From contig DATFMX010000005.1 of NCBI GenBank assembly GCA_035266685.1, positions 1-22,408 on the forward strand: DNA of 22,408 nt. Reading direction: 5' to 3'. The DNA is from VRUE01 sp035266685. Lineage in GTDB: Bacteria; Actinomycetota; Thermoleophilia; Solirubrobacterales; 70-9. Below are positions 1 to 7,240 of the stretch, one piece after another. Both the position numbers and the translations under genes were made by a program. The notes under the pieces are model-generated. The model had not been told where the DNA came from, ran no database searches, and saw only the letters and a program-made list of their open reading frames with translations. Within the stretch, counting starts at the first letter, position 1, and every line of letters begins with the position of its first letter.

Positions 1-208
1 CGTCCGCCCGCAAGGCGACCGGGTCGATGCTGGGCAAGTGGCGCCGGCGGGCCACCAGGGCCTCGGCGGAGAGCGCCGGGCGCAGCGGCTGCAATTCGGC
101 CACCGGCTTGCCCGAGCGGGTGATCGTGATCCGCTCGCCGCGCGCGGCGCGGTCGACAATCTCGCCGCCCTGGTTGCGGAGCTCGCGGATGGTGACCCGG
201 GTCATCAT
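1..208 (-). CDS. Phd/YefM-family antitoxin, partial at left edge
   Basis: The first 69 codons read MMTRVTIRELRNQGGEIV and continue with a GERITITRSGKPVAEL stretch. This is the typical N-terminal DNA-binding half of Phd/YefM antitoxins: the T-I-R-E-L-R-N opening, then a G-E-x-I-x-I-T-R-x-G-K-P-V-A strand-turn segment. The C-terminal toxin-neutralising tail lies beyond the window. Members of this family bind a partner toxin (often a PIN-domain or RelE-type protein) and repress their own promoter. The toxin gene would be expected immediately to the left and cannot be seen. Two adjacent ATG codons (208 and 205) could both serve as start. There is no Shine-Dalgarno sequence, and a candidate -10 box sits seven bases upstream, so the message may be leaderless. 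The family call is firm; the partner is unknown. Confidence 0.88.
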   Translation of the reverse strand, partial: MMTRVTIRELRNQGGEIVDRAARGERITITRSGKPVAELQPLRPALSAEALVARRRHLPSIDPVALRAD

Positions 209-214
209 GGGCTG

Positions 215-235
215 AATGTATCACGCGTGATACAT
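215..235 (-). promoter_or_regulatory. Palindromic operator over the antitoxin promoter
   Basis: Positions 216-235 are a perfect 20-bp palindrome, ATGTATCACGCGTGATACAT, starting eight bases upstream of the antitoxin ATG. A -10-like TACATT on the minus strand (220-215) overlaps its edge, so bound antitoxin would block RNA polymerase. Phd-type antitoxins are known to autoregulate through palindromes of this kind. The palindrome is seen directly; its operator role is inferred from position and family. Confidence 0.75.
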
Positions 236-257
236 GAATGGCGGGAGGGGCGCTCAT

Positions 258-1589
258 CTACGACACCAGCCTGACTTCGAAGCCGGGAAGAGCGAGCGCC
301 CCGGCGCCGCCGAGCAGCGCGAGGATGCGGCTCACGTAGGCGGTCGTCTCGGGGATCGAGGGGACGCAGTGGCAGGCTTCGACCGGCGCCGGGCCGGCGT
401 TGTAGGCGGCCAGGGCGAGCTGCGGCGAGCCGAGCTCGCCGATCAGGTCGGACATCAGATGGGCCTGCGCGTCCATCGCTTCGACTGGGTCGAAGGGGTT
501 CCGCAGGCCGTAGGAGGCGGCCGTGCCGGGGATGAACTGGGCGATGCCCTGGGCGCCGGCGGAAGAGACGGCAAAGGGGTTGAAGTTCGACTCGGCCATC
601 AGCTGCGCCGCGAGCAGGGCAGCCGAGACGTTCCAGCGGGCGGCGGCGCGCAGCAAGGGAGCGCGGAAGCGCGAGGGGACGAAGGCCGGCAGCCCGGCGC
701 CGGCGGAGAGGGAACCGTCTCCCCCACCCCTCGCTCCGTCCGCCCCGACCGAGTTCCCAGCCGCCGAGCATGGCGCCGGCGGCCGGTCGAAGCCGAAGTG
801 CCAGCTCTCCCACGAGTAGCGCTGGACGAAGCCGAAGCGCGACGCGTTCGCGGCGAGCCATCCGTACGCCGATTCCGGCCCCAGGTCGAGCTCGGTCGCG
901 CAGCGGTGCAGCGAGTGACCCGGCGGCGCCACCCACCTGGGGTCGGGATGGGCGGCAAAGAGCGCCGCCTGTTCGGCGTCGGAGCGAAAGCCCGAGTTGA
1001 CGACGAGCGCGAGGCCCGCCTGCGAAGCGGCGGCCGACATGCGGTCGAAGGCCGCGGCGACGTCGGGGCGCATGCCCTCGCCGTTGCGGTAGACGAGCGG
1101 GCCGCCGTAGCCGCCGCCGCTCGCGGTTGTCGGCATCGTCCCCGCGGAGCCCGCGTCGGCCGCCGCTTCGGCGACGGCCGACGCCTCGAGCCGGTGCCCA
1201 TCGACGTCTCCGCTCACCGCCGCCCTCGCCCGCACCGGCGCGAACGAGTCCAGATCCGGAAAGCCCACCTCCAGTCGCCGCGGCGCGACTCCGTTCCCGC
1301 GTGCGACGTCGATCGCGGCCGTCCGCGCCCGCGCCAGGTAGACGACCTTCTCCATGTGCGCCGGGTTCGGCAGCCCGTTCGGCAAGGTCGGCGGCGCCAG
1401 CAGCCGCGGCAGGTCGTCGCGCATCGACCGCGCCGCCGATATGGCGGCGAGGTCGGCCGCCCGCTGTGCCCGTCCCTTCCCCGTGATCGCCCCGGCGACC
1501 GCGACCAGCACCAGCGCCGCGACGATCAGCGCGAAGGCGCCGCCCAGCGCCAGCAGCAAAGCCTGGCCGTCCTCCCTGCGAGCTTCCAT
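258..1589 (-). CDS. TadG-like membrane anchor fused to VanY-type peptidase and lytic transglycosylase
   Basis: This 443-residue protein has three parts. Residues 1-50 are TadE/TadG-like: a short basic-acidic head, one hydrophobic segment at about 9-37, then a Q-R-A-A-D-L-A-A-I-S-A-A-R motif typical of Tad pseudopilins. Residues about 165-275 resemble D-Ala-D-Ala carboxypeptidases of the VanY/M15 type: NSGFRSDAEQ, the zinc motif SLHRCATELD (H and D spaced as in SxHxxGxAxD) and ESWHFGF. Residues about 300-430 are an SLT-type lytic transglycosylase with MAESNFNP (catalytic Glu), GAQGIAQFIPGTA and LAAYNAGP. It is probably membrane-anchored with both peptidoglycan-cutting domains outside. The zinc motif has Ala where Gly is usual, but the metal ligands are kept. 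The ATG start lies 21 bases after an element shared with the upstream TadE-like gene. It follows the GltD-PorD gene after 69 bp. Each domain is recognised with good confidence; the combined role in pilus passage or wall remodelling is inferred. Confidence 0.85.
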   Translation of the reverse strand: MEARREDGQALLLALGGAFALIVAALVLVAVAGAITGKGRAQRAADLAAISAARSMRDDLPRLLAPPTLPNGLPNPAHMEKVVYLARARTAAIDVARGNGVAPRRLEVGFPDLDSFAPVRARAAVSGDVDGHRLEASAVAEAAADAGSAGTMPTTASGGGYGGPLVYRNGEGMRPDVAAAFDRMSAAASQAGLALVVNSGFRSDAEQAALFAAHPDPRWVAPPGHSLHRCATELDLGPESAYGWLAANASRFGFVQRYSWESWHFGFDRPPAPCSAAGNSVGADGARGGGDGSLSAGAGLPAFVPSRFRAPLLRAAARWNVSAALLAAQLMAESNFNPFAVSSAGAQGIAQFIPGTAASYGLRNPFDPVEAMDAQAHLMSDLIGELGSPQLALAAYNAGPAPVEACHCVPSIPETTAYVSRILALLGGAGALALPGFEVRLVS

Positions 1590-1610
1590 GCCGCGACCCT
1601 GGCGGGCGGC

Positions 1611-1643
1611 GACGCGCGCGTGGCGCGCTCAATCGAAGAATTC
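1611..1643 (-). promoter_or_regulatory. Shared upstream element, copy A
   Basis: This 33-bp stretch matches 7613-7645 at 28 of 33 positions; the first 23 plus-strand bases differ only once (core plus-strand text GCGCTCAATC, minus-strand GATTGAGCGC). It ends 21 bases before the ATG of the TadG-VanY-transglycosylase gene, the same distance as copy B from its GTG. It lies in the short gap after the GltD-PorD gene and may be a promoter or activator site that lets this gene be expressed separately. The function is inferred. Confidence 0.5.
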
Positions 1644-1658
1644 AGTGGCGGCTTTGTG

Positions 1659-3293
1659 TCAGATCTGCTCCGGGACCATCTCTATGGCCCCGCAGGGGCA
1701 CTCGGCTACGCAGAGGCCGCAGCCCTTGCAGAAGTCGAGGTCGATCTCGTAGAGCTCGCCCGGCTCGCCGAGCTTGATCACGGCGTTGTCGGGGCAGACG
1801 CCGTAGCAGTTGTCGCAGGAGAAGCAGTTGCCGCAGGAGAGGCAGCGGCGCGCCTCGAACACCGCGCTCTGCTCGTCTAGGCCGGCGACGACCTCGGCGA
1901 AGTTGGAGGCCCGGCGGGCGGCCTCGAGCTGCGGCTGCACGGTCCGCGGCGCGTCCGAGTAGTACCACGTGTTGAGGCTCTCGAAGGTGGCGAGCTCGTG
2001 CCGCGGCCCAGGCTCGAACGCCTCGCCGCGCAGCCAACGGTCGATGTGCCGCGCGGCCTTCTTGCCGTGGCCGACGCCGACCGTCACCGTGCGCTCGGCC
2101 GGGACCATGTCGCCGCCGGCGAAGACCCCCTCGCAGCCGGTCATCATGTTCGGCCCGACCTGGACGACGCCGTCGGAGACCTCGATCCCCGGCACCCCGT
2201 CGAGCAGCGAGAGGTCGGCCTCCTGGCCCAGCGCCAGGACCAGCGAGTCGGCCTCGAGCTCCTCGACCTCGCCGGTCGGCTGCGGGAAGCCGGACTCGTC
2301 GAGCTCCATCCGCTCGAGCGCCAGCTTGCCGCCCTCGAAGTGCTTGACGGTCGAGAGCCAGCGCATCTCGATCCCCTCCTCGGCCGCCTCCTCGACCTCG
2401 AAGTCGTGCGCCGGCATGCGCTCGCGCGTGCGCCGGTAGACGACGACGGCGTCGGTCGCGCCGAGCCGCTTCGCCGTCCGCGCCGCGTCCATCGCCGTGT
2501 CGCCGCCGCCGTAGATCGCCACCCGGCGCCCCAGCTGCGGGCGCTCCTCGCCCTCCATGCTCTCCAGCAGGGAGACCGCGTCGACGATCCGGTCGGCCTC
2601 GCCCGCCGGCACGTAGGCGCGGCGGCCGATGTGGGCGCCCACGGCGAGGAAGGCGGCGTCGAAGCCGCCCTCGCGCATCGCCTCCAGGGCGTTGTCGACC
2701 GTCGTGTTCAGCTTCAGCTCGACACCGAGGTCGAGGATTCGCTGCACCTCGGCCTCGAGCACATCGCGCGGCAGCCGGTACTGGGGAATGCCGAAGCGCA
2801 TCATCCCGCCGGGCAGCGAGCCGGCCTCGTAGATCGTCACCGCATGGCCGAGGCGGGTCAGCTGGTAGGCGGCCGAGAGCCCCGAGGGGCCGGCGCCGAT
2901 CACCAGCACCCGCTTGCCGCTCGGCTCGGCGTCGGACTCGATCCGCCAGCCCTGGCGGATCCCCTCGTCGCCGAGGAAGCGCTCGACCGAGTGGATGCCG
3001 ACGGCCTCGTCGAGCTGCGCCCGGTTGCAGGCGGTCTCGCACGGGTGGTAGCAGACCCTTCCCATGATCGCCGGGAACGGGTTCTCCTCGACCAGCTTGC
3101 GCCAGGCGCGCTCGTAGCCGGCCTCCCCCTCCTCCGCCTCGTACAGCCAGGCCTGGATGTTCTCCCCCGCCGGACAGGCGTCGTTGCAGGGCGGCATCCG
3201 GTCGACGTAGACGGCGCGCTCGGTGCGCCAGCTTCCCGTCTTGTTGGCGAGGCTGGAGCCGACGTCAAGCGTGATCGCGTAGGGCTTGTCCAT
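1659..3293 (-). CDS. GltD-like NAD(P)H oxidoreductase fused to a PorD-type ferredoxin
   Basis: This 544-residue flavin and iron-sulphur protein resembles the glutamate synthase small subunit. The N-terminal iron-sulphur region has C36, C40, C81, C85 and C89 (CNDACPAG, CYHPCETAC). An FAD-binding GAGPSG follows at 133-138 and an NAD(P)-binding GGGDTAMD at about 262-269. From about residue 485 a cysteine-rich ferredoxin-like tail carries CLSCGNCFSCDNCYGVCP and CKGCGLCVAECPCGA, as in the delta subunit (PorD) of 2-oxoacid:ferredoxin oxidoreductases. Its start overlaps the porB stop by one base (TGATG), so it is translationally coupled. With PorC, PorA and PorB present but no separate porD, this protein probably supplies the delta function and passes electrons between ferredoxin-type clusters and NAD(P)H. 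A true glutamate synthase role is unlikely because no large subunit is nearby. Confidence 0.87.
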   Translation of the reverse strand: MDKPYAITLDVGSSLANKTGSWRTERAVYVDRMPPCNDACPAGENIQAWLYEAEEGEAGYERAWRKLVEENPFPAIMGRVCYHPCETACNRAQLDEAVGIHSVERFLGDEGIRQGWRIESDAEPSGKRVLVIGAGPSGLSAAYQLTRLGHAVTIYEAGSLPGGMMRFGIPQYRLPRDVLEAEVQRILDLGVELKLNTTVDNALEAMREGGFDAAFLAVGAHIGRRAYVPAGEADRIVDAVSLLESMEGEERPQLGRRVAIYGGGDTAMDAARTAKRLGATDAVVVYRRTRERMPAHDFEVEEAAEEGIEMRWLSTVKHFEGGKLALERMELDESGFPQPTGEVEELEADSLVLALGQEADLSLLDGVPGIEVSDGVVQVGPNMMTGCEGVFAGGDMVPAERTVTVGVGHGKKAARHIDRWLRGEAFEPGPRHELATFESLNTWYYSDAPRTVQPQLEAARRASNFAEVVAGLDEQSAVFEARRCLSCGNCFSCDNCYGVCPDNAVIKLGEPGELYEIDLDFCKGCGLCVAECPCGAIEMVPEQI

Positions 3294-4354
3294 CAGCCGC
3301 GCTCCCGCGCATCCGAGGTTGACCCCACCCTGGTGTGGTCAATGTCGGATGCGTCCTCCAGCAGCCCGTAGCGGGCGATGTTGGCGTCGGCGATCGCCTG
3401 CAGCCGCTCGATCACATCGGCGCGCGGTGGGTCGCCGAACAGGTGGGCATAGCGCCGCTGCGGCTTCAGGTACTCCTCGACCGGGACCTGGCGGCGGATC
3501 TTCGACACCCCGACGACCTCGCCGCCGGCCGCCTCGAAGACCGGGAAGAGGCCGCTCTCGACGACCAGGCGCGCCAGCTTGATCGTGTCGGCCGAGTCCG
3601 CCCCCCAGCCGAGCGGGCAGGGGACGAAGACATGGATGTAGCGGGGGCCGCGCAGCTCCATCGCCGCCTCGACCTTGTGCTCGAGGTCGTGCAGGTCGGC
3701 GACGGTCGCCGTCGCCACGTAGGGGATTCCGTGGGCGATCGCGATCCGCGGCATGTCCTTGCCCTGGCCGAACGCGTTGCCGGGGTGCTCGCGGCCGATC
3801 GGCTTGGTGTTGGCGGTGCGCGCGGCCGGCGGCGTCGCGCCGGAGCGCTGCACGCCGGTGTTCATATAGGCCTCGTTGTCGTAACAGATGTAGAGCACAT
3901 CGTCGCCCCGCTCGAACATGCCGGAGAGGCAGCCGAAGCCGATGTCGACCGTGCCGCCGTCGCCGCCCTGGCCGACGACCCGCACATCCTCGCGGCCCTT
4001 CGCCCGCAGCGCCGCGGCGACGCCGCTTGCCACCGCCGGCGCGTTGCCGAACAGCGAGTGGATCCACGGGAGCTGCCAGGAGGACTCGGGGAAGGGGGTC
4101 GAGAAGACCTCGAGGCAGCCGGTCGCGTTGGCGGCGATCAGCTTGCCGTCGGTCGCCCGCATCGCCGCGTCGAGCGCGTAGCGAGCGCCGAGCGCCTCGC
4201 CGCAGCCCTGGCAGGCGCGGTGGCCCGAGGTGAGCGTGTTGGAGCGGTCCATGCGCGCCTGCACCGTGCGCTGCTCGGGGTCGAGCAGGCGGTTGCCGGC
4301 GGCGAAGCTGCCCACCTGGTAGAAGCGCACGCGCTGCCCGTTCGAATCGGCCAT
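3293..4354 (-). CDS. porB: 2-oxoacid:ferredoxin oxidoreductase, beta subunit
   Basis: This 353-residue subunit binds thiamine diphosphate and a 4Fe-4S cluster. The cluster cysteines are visible at C48 and C51 (ACQGCG), C80 (ATGC) and in FVPCPLGWG. The thiamine diphosphate/magnesium motif is GDGGTVDIGFG (from residue 131), followed by YDNEAYMNTG. The complex oxidises a 2-oxoacid such as pyruvate to the acyl-CoA, reducing ferredoxin, or runs in reverse. Substrate preference cannot be read from the sequence. The gene overlaps porA upstream and the GltD-PorD gene downstream by one base each (TGATG at both joints), so the subunits are probably made in a fixed ratio. An in-frame ATG at residue 35 is an alternative start, but the overlap favours the first one. 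Confidence 0.92.
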   Translation of the reverse strand: MADSNGQRVRFYQVGSFAAGNRLLDPEQRTVQARMDRSNTLTSGHRACQGCGEALGARYALDAAMRATDGKLIAANATGCLEVFSTPFPESSWQLPWIHSLFGNAPAVASGVAAALRAKGREDVRVVGQGGDGGTVDIGFGCLSGMFERGDDVLYICYDNEAYMNTGVQRSGATPPAARTANTKPIGREHPGNAFGQGKDMPRIAIAHGIPYVATATVADLHDLEHKVEAAMELRGPRYIHVFVPCPLGWGADSADTIKLARLVVESGLFPVFEAAGGEVVGVSKIRRQVPVEEYLKPQRRYAHLFGDPPRADVIERLQAIADANIARYGLLEDASDIDHTRVGSTSDARERG

Positions 4355-5607
4355 CAGTGCGACCTCGCGCCGACGATGCCGCTTTCGCGCAGGATGTTCT
4401 CCGCGTGCGGCCCGCTGCGCCCTCCGCCCGCCATCCGCTCGAGCTCCGCCTCGACCCGCTCGCGGTCGAGGTCGAGGAAGGTCAGCGGCTCGAGCCGGTC
4501 CTCGATCGCCCGCTCGAACAGCGCCCGCAGCGAGCGCCTGGTTATCGGCCGGCCGCCGAGGCCGGCGATCACGGTGTAGCCGTGCAGGTCGATCCCCGAG
4601 AGGGCCATGCGGACGTTGGACGAGACGATGCCGCCGATCCCGACCGCCAGCGCCTTCTCCAGCACGACGACCCGCTTGGCGCTCACCAGCGCCGCCCGCA
4701 CCTCCTCCAGCGGGAAGGGCCGGAACGACTTGATCGCCAGGGCGCCGATCTTCACGCCCTCCTCGCGCAGCTCGTCGACCGTGTCCTCGATCGTGCCGAG
4801 CACGGAGCCGAGCCCGATCACGATCGTCTCCGCGTCCTCGGCGCGGTAGCCGCGCACCAGGCCGCCCGAGGGCCGGCCGAAGGCGAGCTCGAACTCGGCC
4901 GCGACCTCGGGGATCGCGTCGAGCGCCTGCATCTGCTTGGCGTGGGCGAGGTACTTGACCTCGGCGAAGGCCTCCGGGCCGACCATCGCGCCGATCGTCA
5001 CCGGATCTGCCGGGTCGAGCACCTGGCGCGGCTCGAAGGGCGGCAGGAAGGCGTCGACCTGCTCGGCGGTGGGCAGGTCCACCCGCTCGTAGGCGTGGGT
5101 GAGGACGAAGCCGTCCATGCAGACCATCACCGGCAGCGAGAGCCGCTCGGCGAGGCTGAAGGCCTGGACATGCAGGTCGGCGGCCTCCTGGTTGTCCTCG
5201 GCGTAGAGCTGGATCCAGCCACAGTCGCGCTGCGACATCGCGTCGGAGTGGTCGTTCCAGATGTTGATCGGCGCGCCGATCGCCCGGTTGGCGACGGTCA
5301 TCACGATCGGCAGGCCGAGGCCGGAGGCGTTGTAGAGGGCCTCGGCCATGTAGAGCAGGCCCTGGCTGGCGGTCGCCGTGTAGGTGCGGGCGCCGGTCGC
5401 GGAGGCGCCGATGCAGACCGAGAGCGCCGCGAACTCGGACTCGACCGTGACGTACTCGCAGCTGCCGAGCCGGCCTTCGCGGACCAGGTCGGAGAGGCCC
5501 TCGACGATGTGGGTCTGGGGCGAGATCGGATAGGCGCAGACGACCTCGGGCCGGCAGAGCCCGACCGTCTCCGCGACCGCCGCCGAGCCCTCCAGCTGCC
5601 TAAGCAC
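4354..5607 (-). CDS. porA: 2-oxoacid:ferredoxin oxidoreductase, alpha subunit
   Basis: The protein has 417 residues from the preferred GTG at 5607. It starts VLRQLEGSAAVAE and runs into CAYPISPQTHIVEGL, the conserved opening of PorA subunits, where the Y-P-I-(T/S)-P-Q motif lies near the thiamine diphosphate site. Further landmarks are ESEFAALSVCIGASATGARTY, ATASQGLLYM, WNDHSDAMSQRD and a C-terminal domain with GSVLGTIEDTVDELREEGVKIG. The reading frame stays open upstream to 5724, but that part overlaps the porC coding region and has no PorA-like residues. Starting at 5607, it overlaps the end of porC by eight bases. An ATG at 5634 is a second choice. Together with PorB, PorC and the ferredoxin tail of the next protein it completes a four-part enzyme. 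Confidence 0.9.
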   Translation of the reverse strand: MLRQLEGSAAVAETVGLCRPEVVCAYPISPQTHIVEGLSDLVREGRLGSCEYVTVESEFAALSVCIGASATGARTYTATASQGLLYMAEALYNASGLGLPIVMTVANRAIGAPINIWNDHSDAMSQRDCGWIQLYAEDNQEAADLHVQAFSLAERLSLPVMVCMDGFVLTHAYERVDLPTAEQVDAFLPPFEPRQVLDPADPVTIGAMVGPEAFAEVKYLAHAKQMQALDAIPEVAAEFELAFGRPSGGLVRGYRAEDAETIVIGLGSVLGTIEDTVDELREEGVKIGALAIKSFRPFPLEEVRAALVSAKRVVVLEKALAVGIGGIVSSNVRMALSGIDLHGYTVIAGLGGRPITRRSLRALFERAIEDRLEPLTFLDLDRERVEAELERMAGGGRSGPHAENILRESGIVGARSH

Positions 5608-6274
5608 CGGACACCCCCGTGGCCTGACCTGCATCGGACCCCAAATGGGGGCTCGATGCAGCACGGGTGGCGACGACGTGGAAACAGGCCGCAGCCGCGG
5701 CGGCGTTGCGCTCGCCCACCGCACCGGAAAAGCGCTCGCGGATCGCGGCGATCACCGAGTCGAGCCGAAGCGCCCCGGTCAGCGCGGCGAAGCCGCCGAG
5801 CAGGGCCGCGTTCGGCATCGGGCGCCCTACGTGCTCTCGCGCCAGCTCGGTCGCCGGCACGCTCAGCAGCCGCTCGGGGCGGAAGCGCTCGCTCAGCTCG
5901 TCGAGGCCGAGCTCGGAGAAATCGCGGCTGCTGTTGATCAGCACGTAGCCCTGTGGCCGCAGGCCGGCGAACAGGTCGACCTGGTGCAGCAGGGTCGGGT
6001 CCTGGACGATCAGCGCGTCGGGCTCGGCGATCGGCTCGCGGGTGCGGATCGGCGTGTCGCCGAAGCGGCAGAAGGAGACCACCGGCGCCCCGGTGCGCTC
6101 GGAGCCGAAGCTGGGAAAGGCCTGAGCGTGACGCCCCTCGTCGAAGGCGGCGACGGAGAGCAGCTCGGCGGCCGTGACCACGCCCTGGCCTCCACGACCA
6201 TGGATGCGCACCTCGAACGTGGGCCTCGATCCCTCCACTCGGTTCAACGTAGAGCCGCCGATCGCCCGTTTCAT
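5600..6274 (-). CDS. porC: 2-oxoacid:ferredoxin oxidoreductase, gamma subunit
   Basis: The protein has 224 residues. The gamma-subunit signature EVRIHGRGGQGVVTAAELL lies at residues about 21-39, followed by FPSFGSERTGAPV, SFCRF and a Rossmann-like ALIVQDPTLL, all typical of PorC/PorG, the subunit thought to take part in coenzyme A binding. The ATG start overlaps the stop of the upstream MinD-like gene as ATGA (6274-6271), which fixes the start and implies coupling. It is an oxidoreductase subunit translated directly behind Tad-pilus-type genes, an unusual neighbourhood. Confidence 0.9.
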   Translation of the reverse strand: MKRAIGGSTLNRVEGSRPTFEVRIHGRGGQGVVTAAELLSVAAFDEGRHAQAFPSFGSERTGAPVVSFCRFGDTPIRTREPIAEPDALIVQDPTLLHQVDLFAGLRPQGYVLINSSRDFSELGLDELSERFRPERLLSVPATELAREHVGRPMPNAALLGGFAALTGALRLDSVIAAIRERFSGAVGERNAAAAAACFHVVATRAASSPHLGSDAGQATGVSGA

Positions 6275-6840
6275 CCGTGGTTGACGACAGTCCAGGCGCG
6301 GCGAATTACGGAGGGCGGCTCGGGCAGGGCGCCGAGCCGGGCGGCGCGCGCGGCAAGCCAGCCCAGCGGGCGCTTGACGACGGCGGCGCGCAGGTCGAGG
6401 TCGATCAGGTCGCGAACGGCAAGCGCGGTCAGCGAGCGGCCGTGCTCGAGGTCGGCGCGGAGCACGGCCGCGGTCGGGCGGATCCGGGGCTCGGCGAGCA
6501 GCGGACGCAGGAGCGGCGGCGGCAGGTGGACGATCGCGGCGGACTCGCGGGCGAGCGGCAGCGCGGCGGCGACGCTGCCGAGCGCCTCGGGGTCGGGAGA
6601 GAGCGTCAACTGGCAGAAGCAGCCGCGCGAGGCGATGGCGGCATCCGACAGATGCGCGGCCAACCGCTCCTCGAGGGCGCGGGCACCCGCGGTGGCGACG
6701 AGCGTGGAGCGCGCGCCCGTGCCCTCCTGGAAATCGATCAGCAACGCCGCCCGGTCGGGCTCGGAGGCGGCGCAGGCGAGCGCCGCGGCGGCGGCCCGCG
6801 ATCCGGCCGCGGCGCCGACCCGGGTGACCAGGACGATCAT
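6271..6840 (-). CDS. MinD/CpaE-like protein lacking a P-loop lysine
   Basis: This 189-residue protein is Ala- and Leu-rich. It opens MIVLVTRVGAAAGSRAAAAA and continues ALLIDFQEGTGA, matching the beginning of MinD/CpaE-type ATPases (beta strand, glycine loop, helix, then L-L-I-D). The glycine loop has no Lys-Thr/Ser pair, so ATP hydrolysis is unlikely. It sits between a TadE-like gene (ATGA overlap at 6840-6837) and porC (ATGA overlap at 6274-6271). CpaE-like proteins often accompany Tad systems, which supports a scaffold or localisation role in the same assembly. The family link is weak and rests on the first 45 residues and the context; otherwise it is a hypothetical protein. Confidence 0.6.
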   Translation of the reverse strand: MIVLVTRVGAAAGSRAAAAALACAASEPDRAALLIDFQEGTGARSTLVATAGARALEERLAAHLSDAAIASRGCFCQLTLSPDPEALGSVAAALPLARESAAIVHLPPPLLRPLLAEPRIRPTAAVLRADLEHGRSLTALAVRDLIDLDLRAAVVKRPLGWLAARAARLGALPEPPSVIRRAWTVVNHG

Positions 6841-7214
6841 TTGGGCCTCGCCTCGGCCGAGGAGGTGACGGCGAGCGTTTCGGCGAGGGCCGGGATCGGC
6901 GAGGGTGGGCGCAGGCGAACCGTGACGCGACCGCCCTGGACCGAGACATCCACGTTCTCTTCTGCCCAGCCCGGCACCGCGTCGCGTGCCGCCGCGACGG
7001 CGGGCCGGCCCGAGACCAGCGCCAGCGCCCCCGCCTCGGCGGCGCCGTCGGCCAGGGCCAGCGAGTACCCGGCGACGAGAAGCTGCAGCGCCAGCAGTCC
7101 GGCGAGCAGCAACGCCGGCAGCGCCGCCACGAGCTCCACCGTGCTCTGGCCCCTCTCCGCCCGTCCCCCATCCACCCCCCGCCTAACCACCGCGGTAGAG
7201 GTTTGATGAGCCAT
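6837..7214 (-). CDS. TadE-like pilus assembly protein (second copy)
   Basis: The protein has 125 residues from an ATG at 7214. After a short polar head comes AERGQSTVELVAALPALLLA and a single hydrophobic segment at about 28-50, then AAEAGALALVSGRPAVAAA and a small beta-rich tail (VDVSVQGGRVTVRLRP). The G-Q-S-x-V-E-L motif directly before the membrane helix is the hallmark of TadE-family pseudopilins, processed by prepilin peptidase in Tad/Flp systems. It is 26 bp behind the first TadE-like gene and overlaps the next gene by ATGA. A longer open frame upstream to 7634 overlaps the preceding gene and is not used here. No core Tad genes (ATPase, secretin, TadB/C) are in the window. Confidence 0.8.
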   Translation of the reverse strand: MAHQTSTAVVRRGVDGGRAERGQSTVELVAALPALLLAGLLALQLLVAGYSLALADGAAEAGALALVSGRPAVAAARDAVPGWAEENVDVSVQGGRVTVRLRPPSPIPALAETLAVTSSAEARPK

Positions 7215-7240
7215 GCGGTGCAAAGCTCTACCGCGCCTGC

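Noticed and set aside
205..1632. A long minus-strand frame starting MSAPRARRRP, with a matching MSAPRARPRL start at 7634.
   Set aside because: The similarity comes from the shared non-coding element. The remaining translation is low-complexity and out of frame with the recognised proteins.
4354..5724. A 456-residue PorA starting at 5724.
   Set aside because: The extra 39 residues overlap porC and do not resemble PorA; the family's conserved opening begins at the GTG at 5607.
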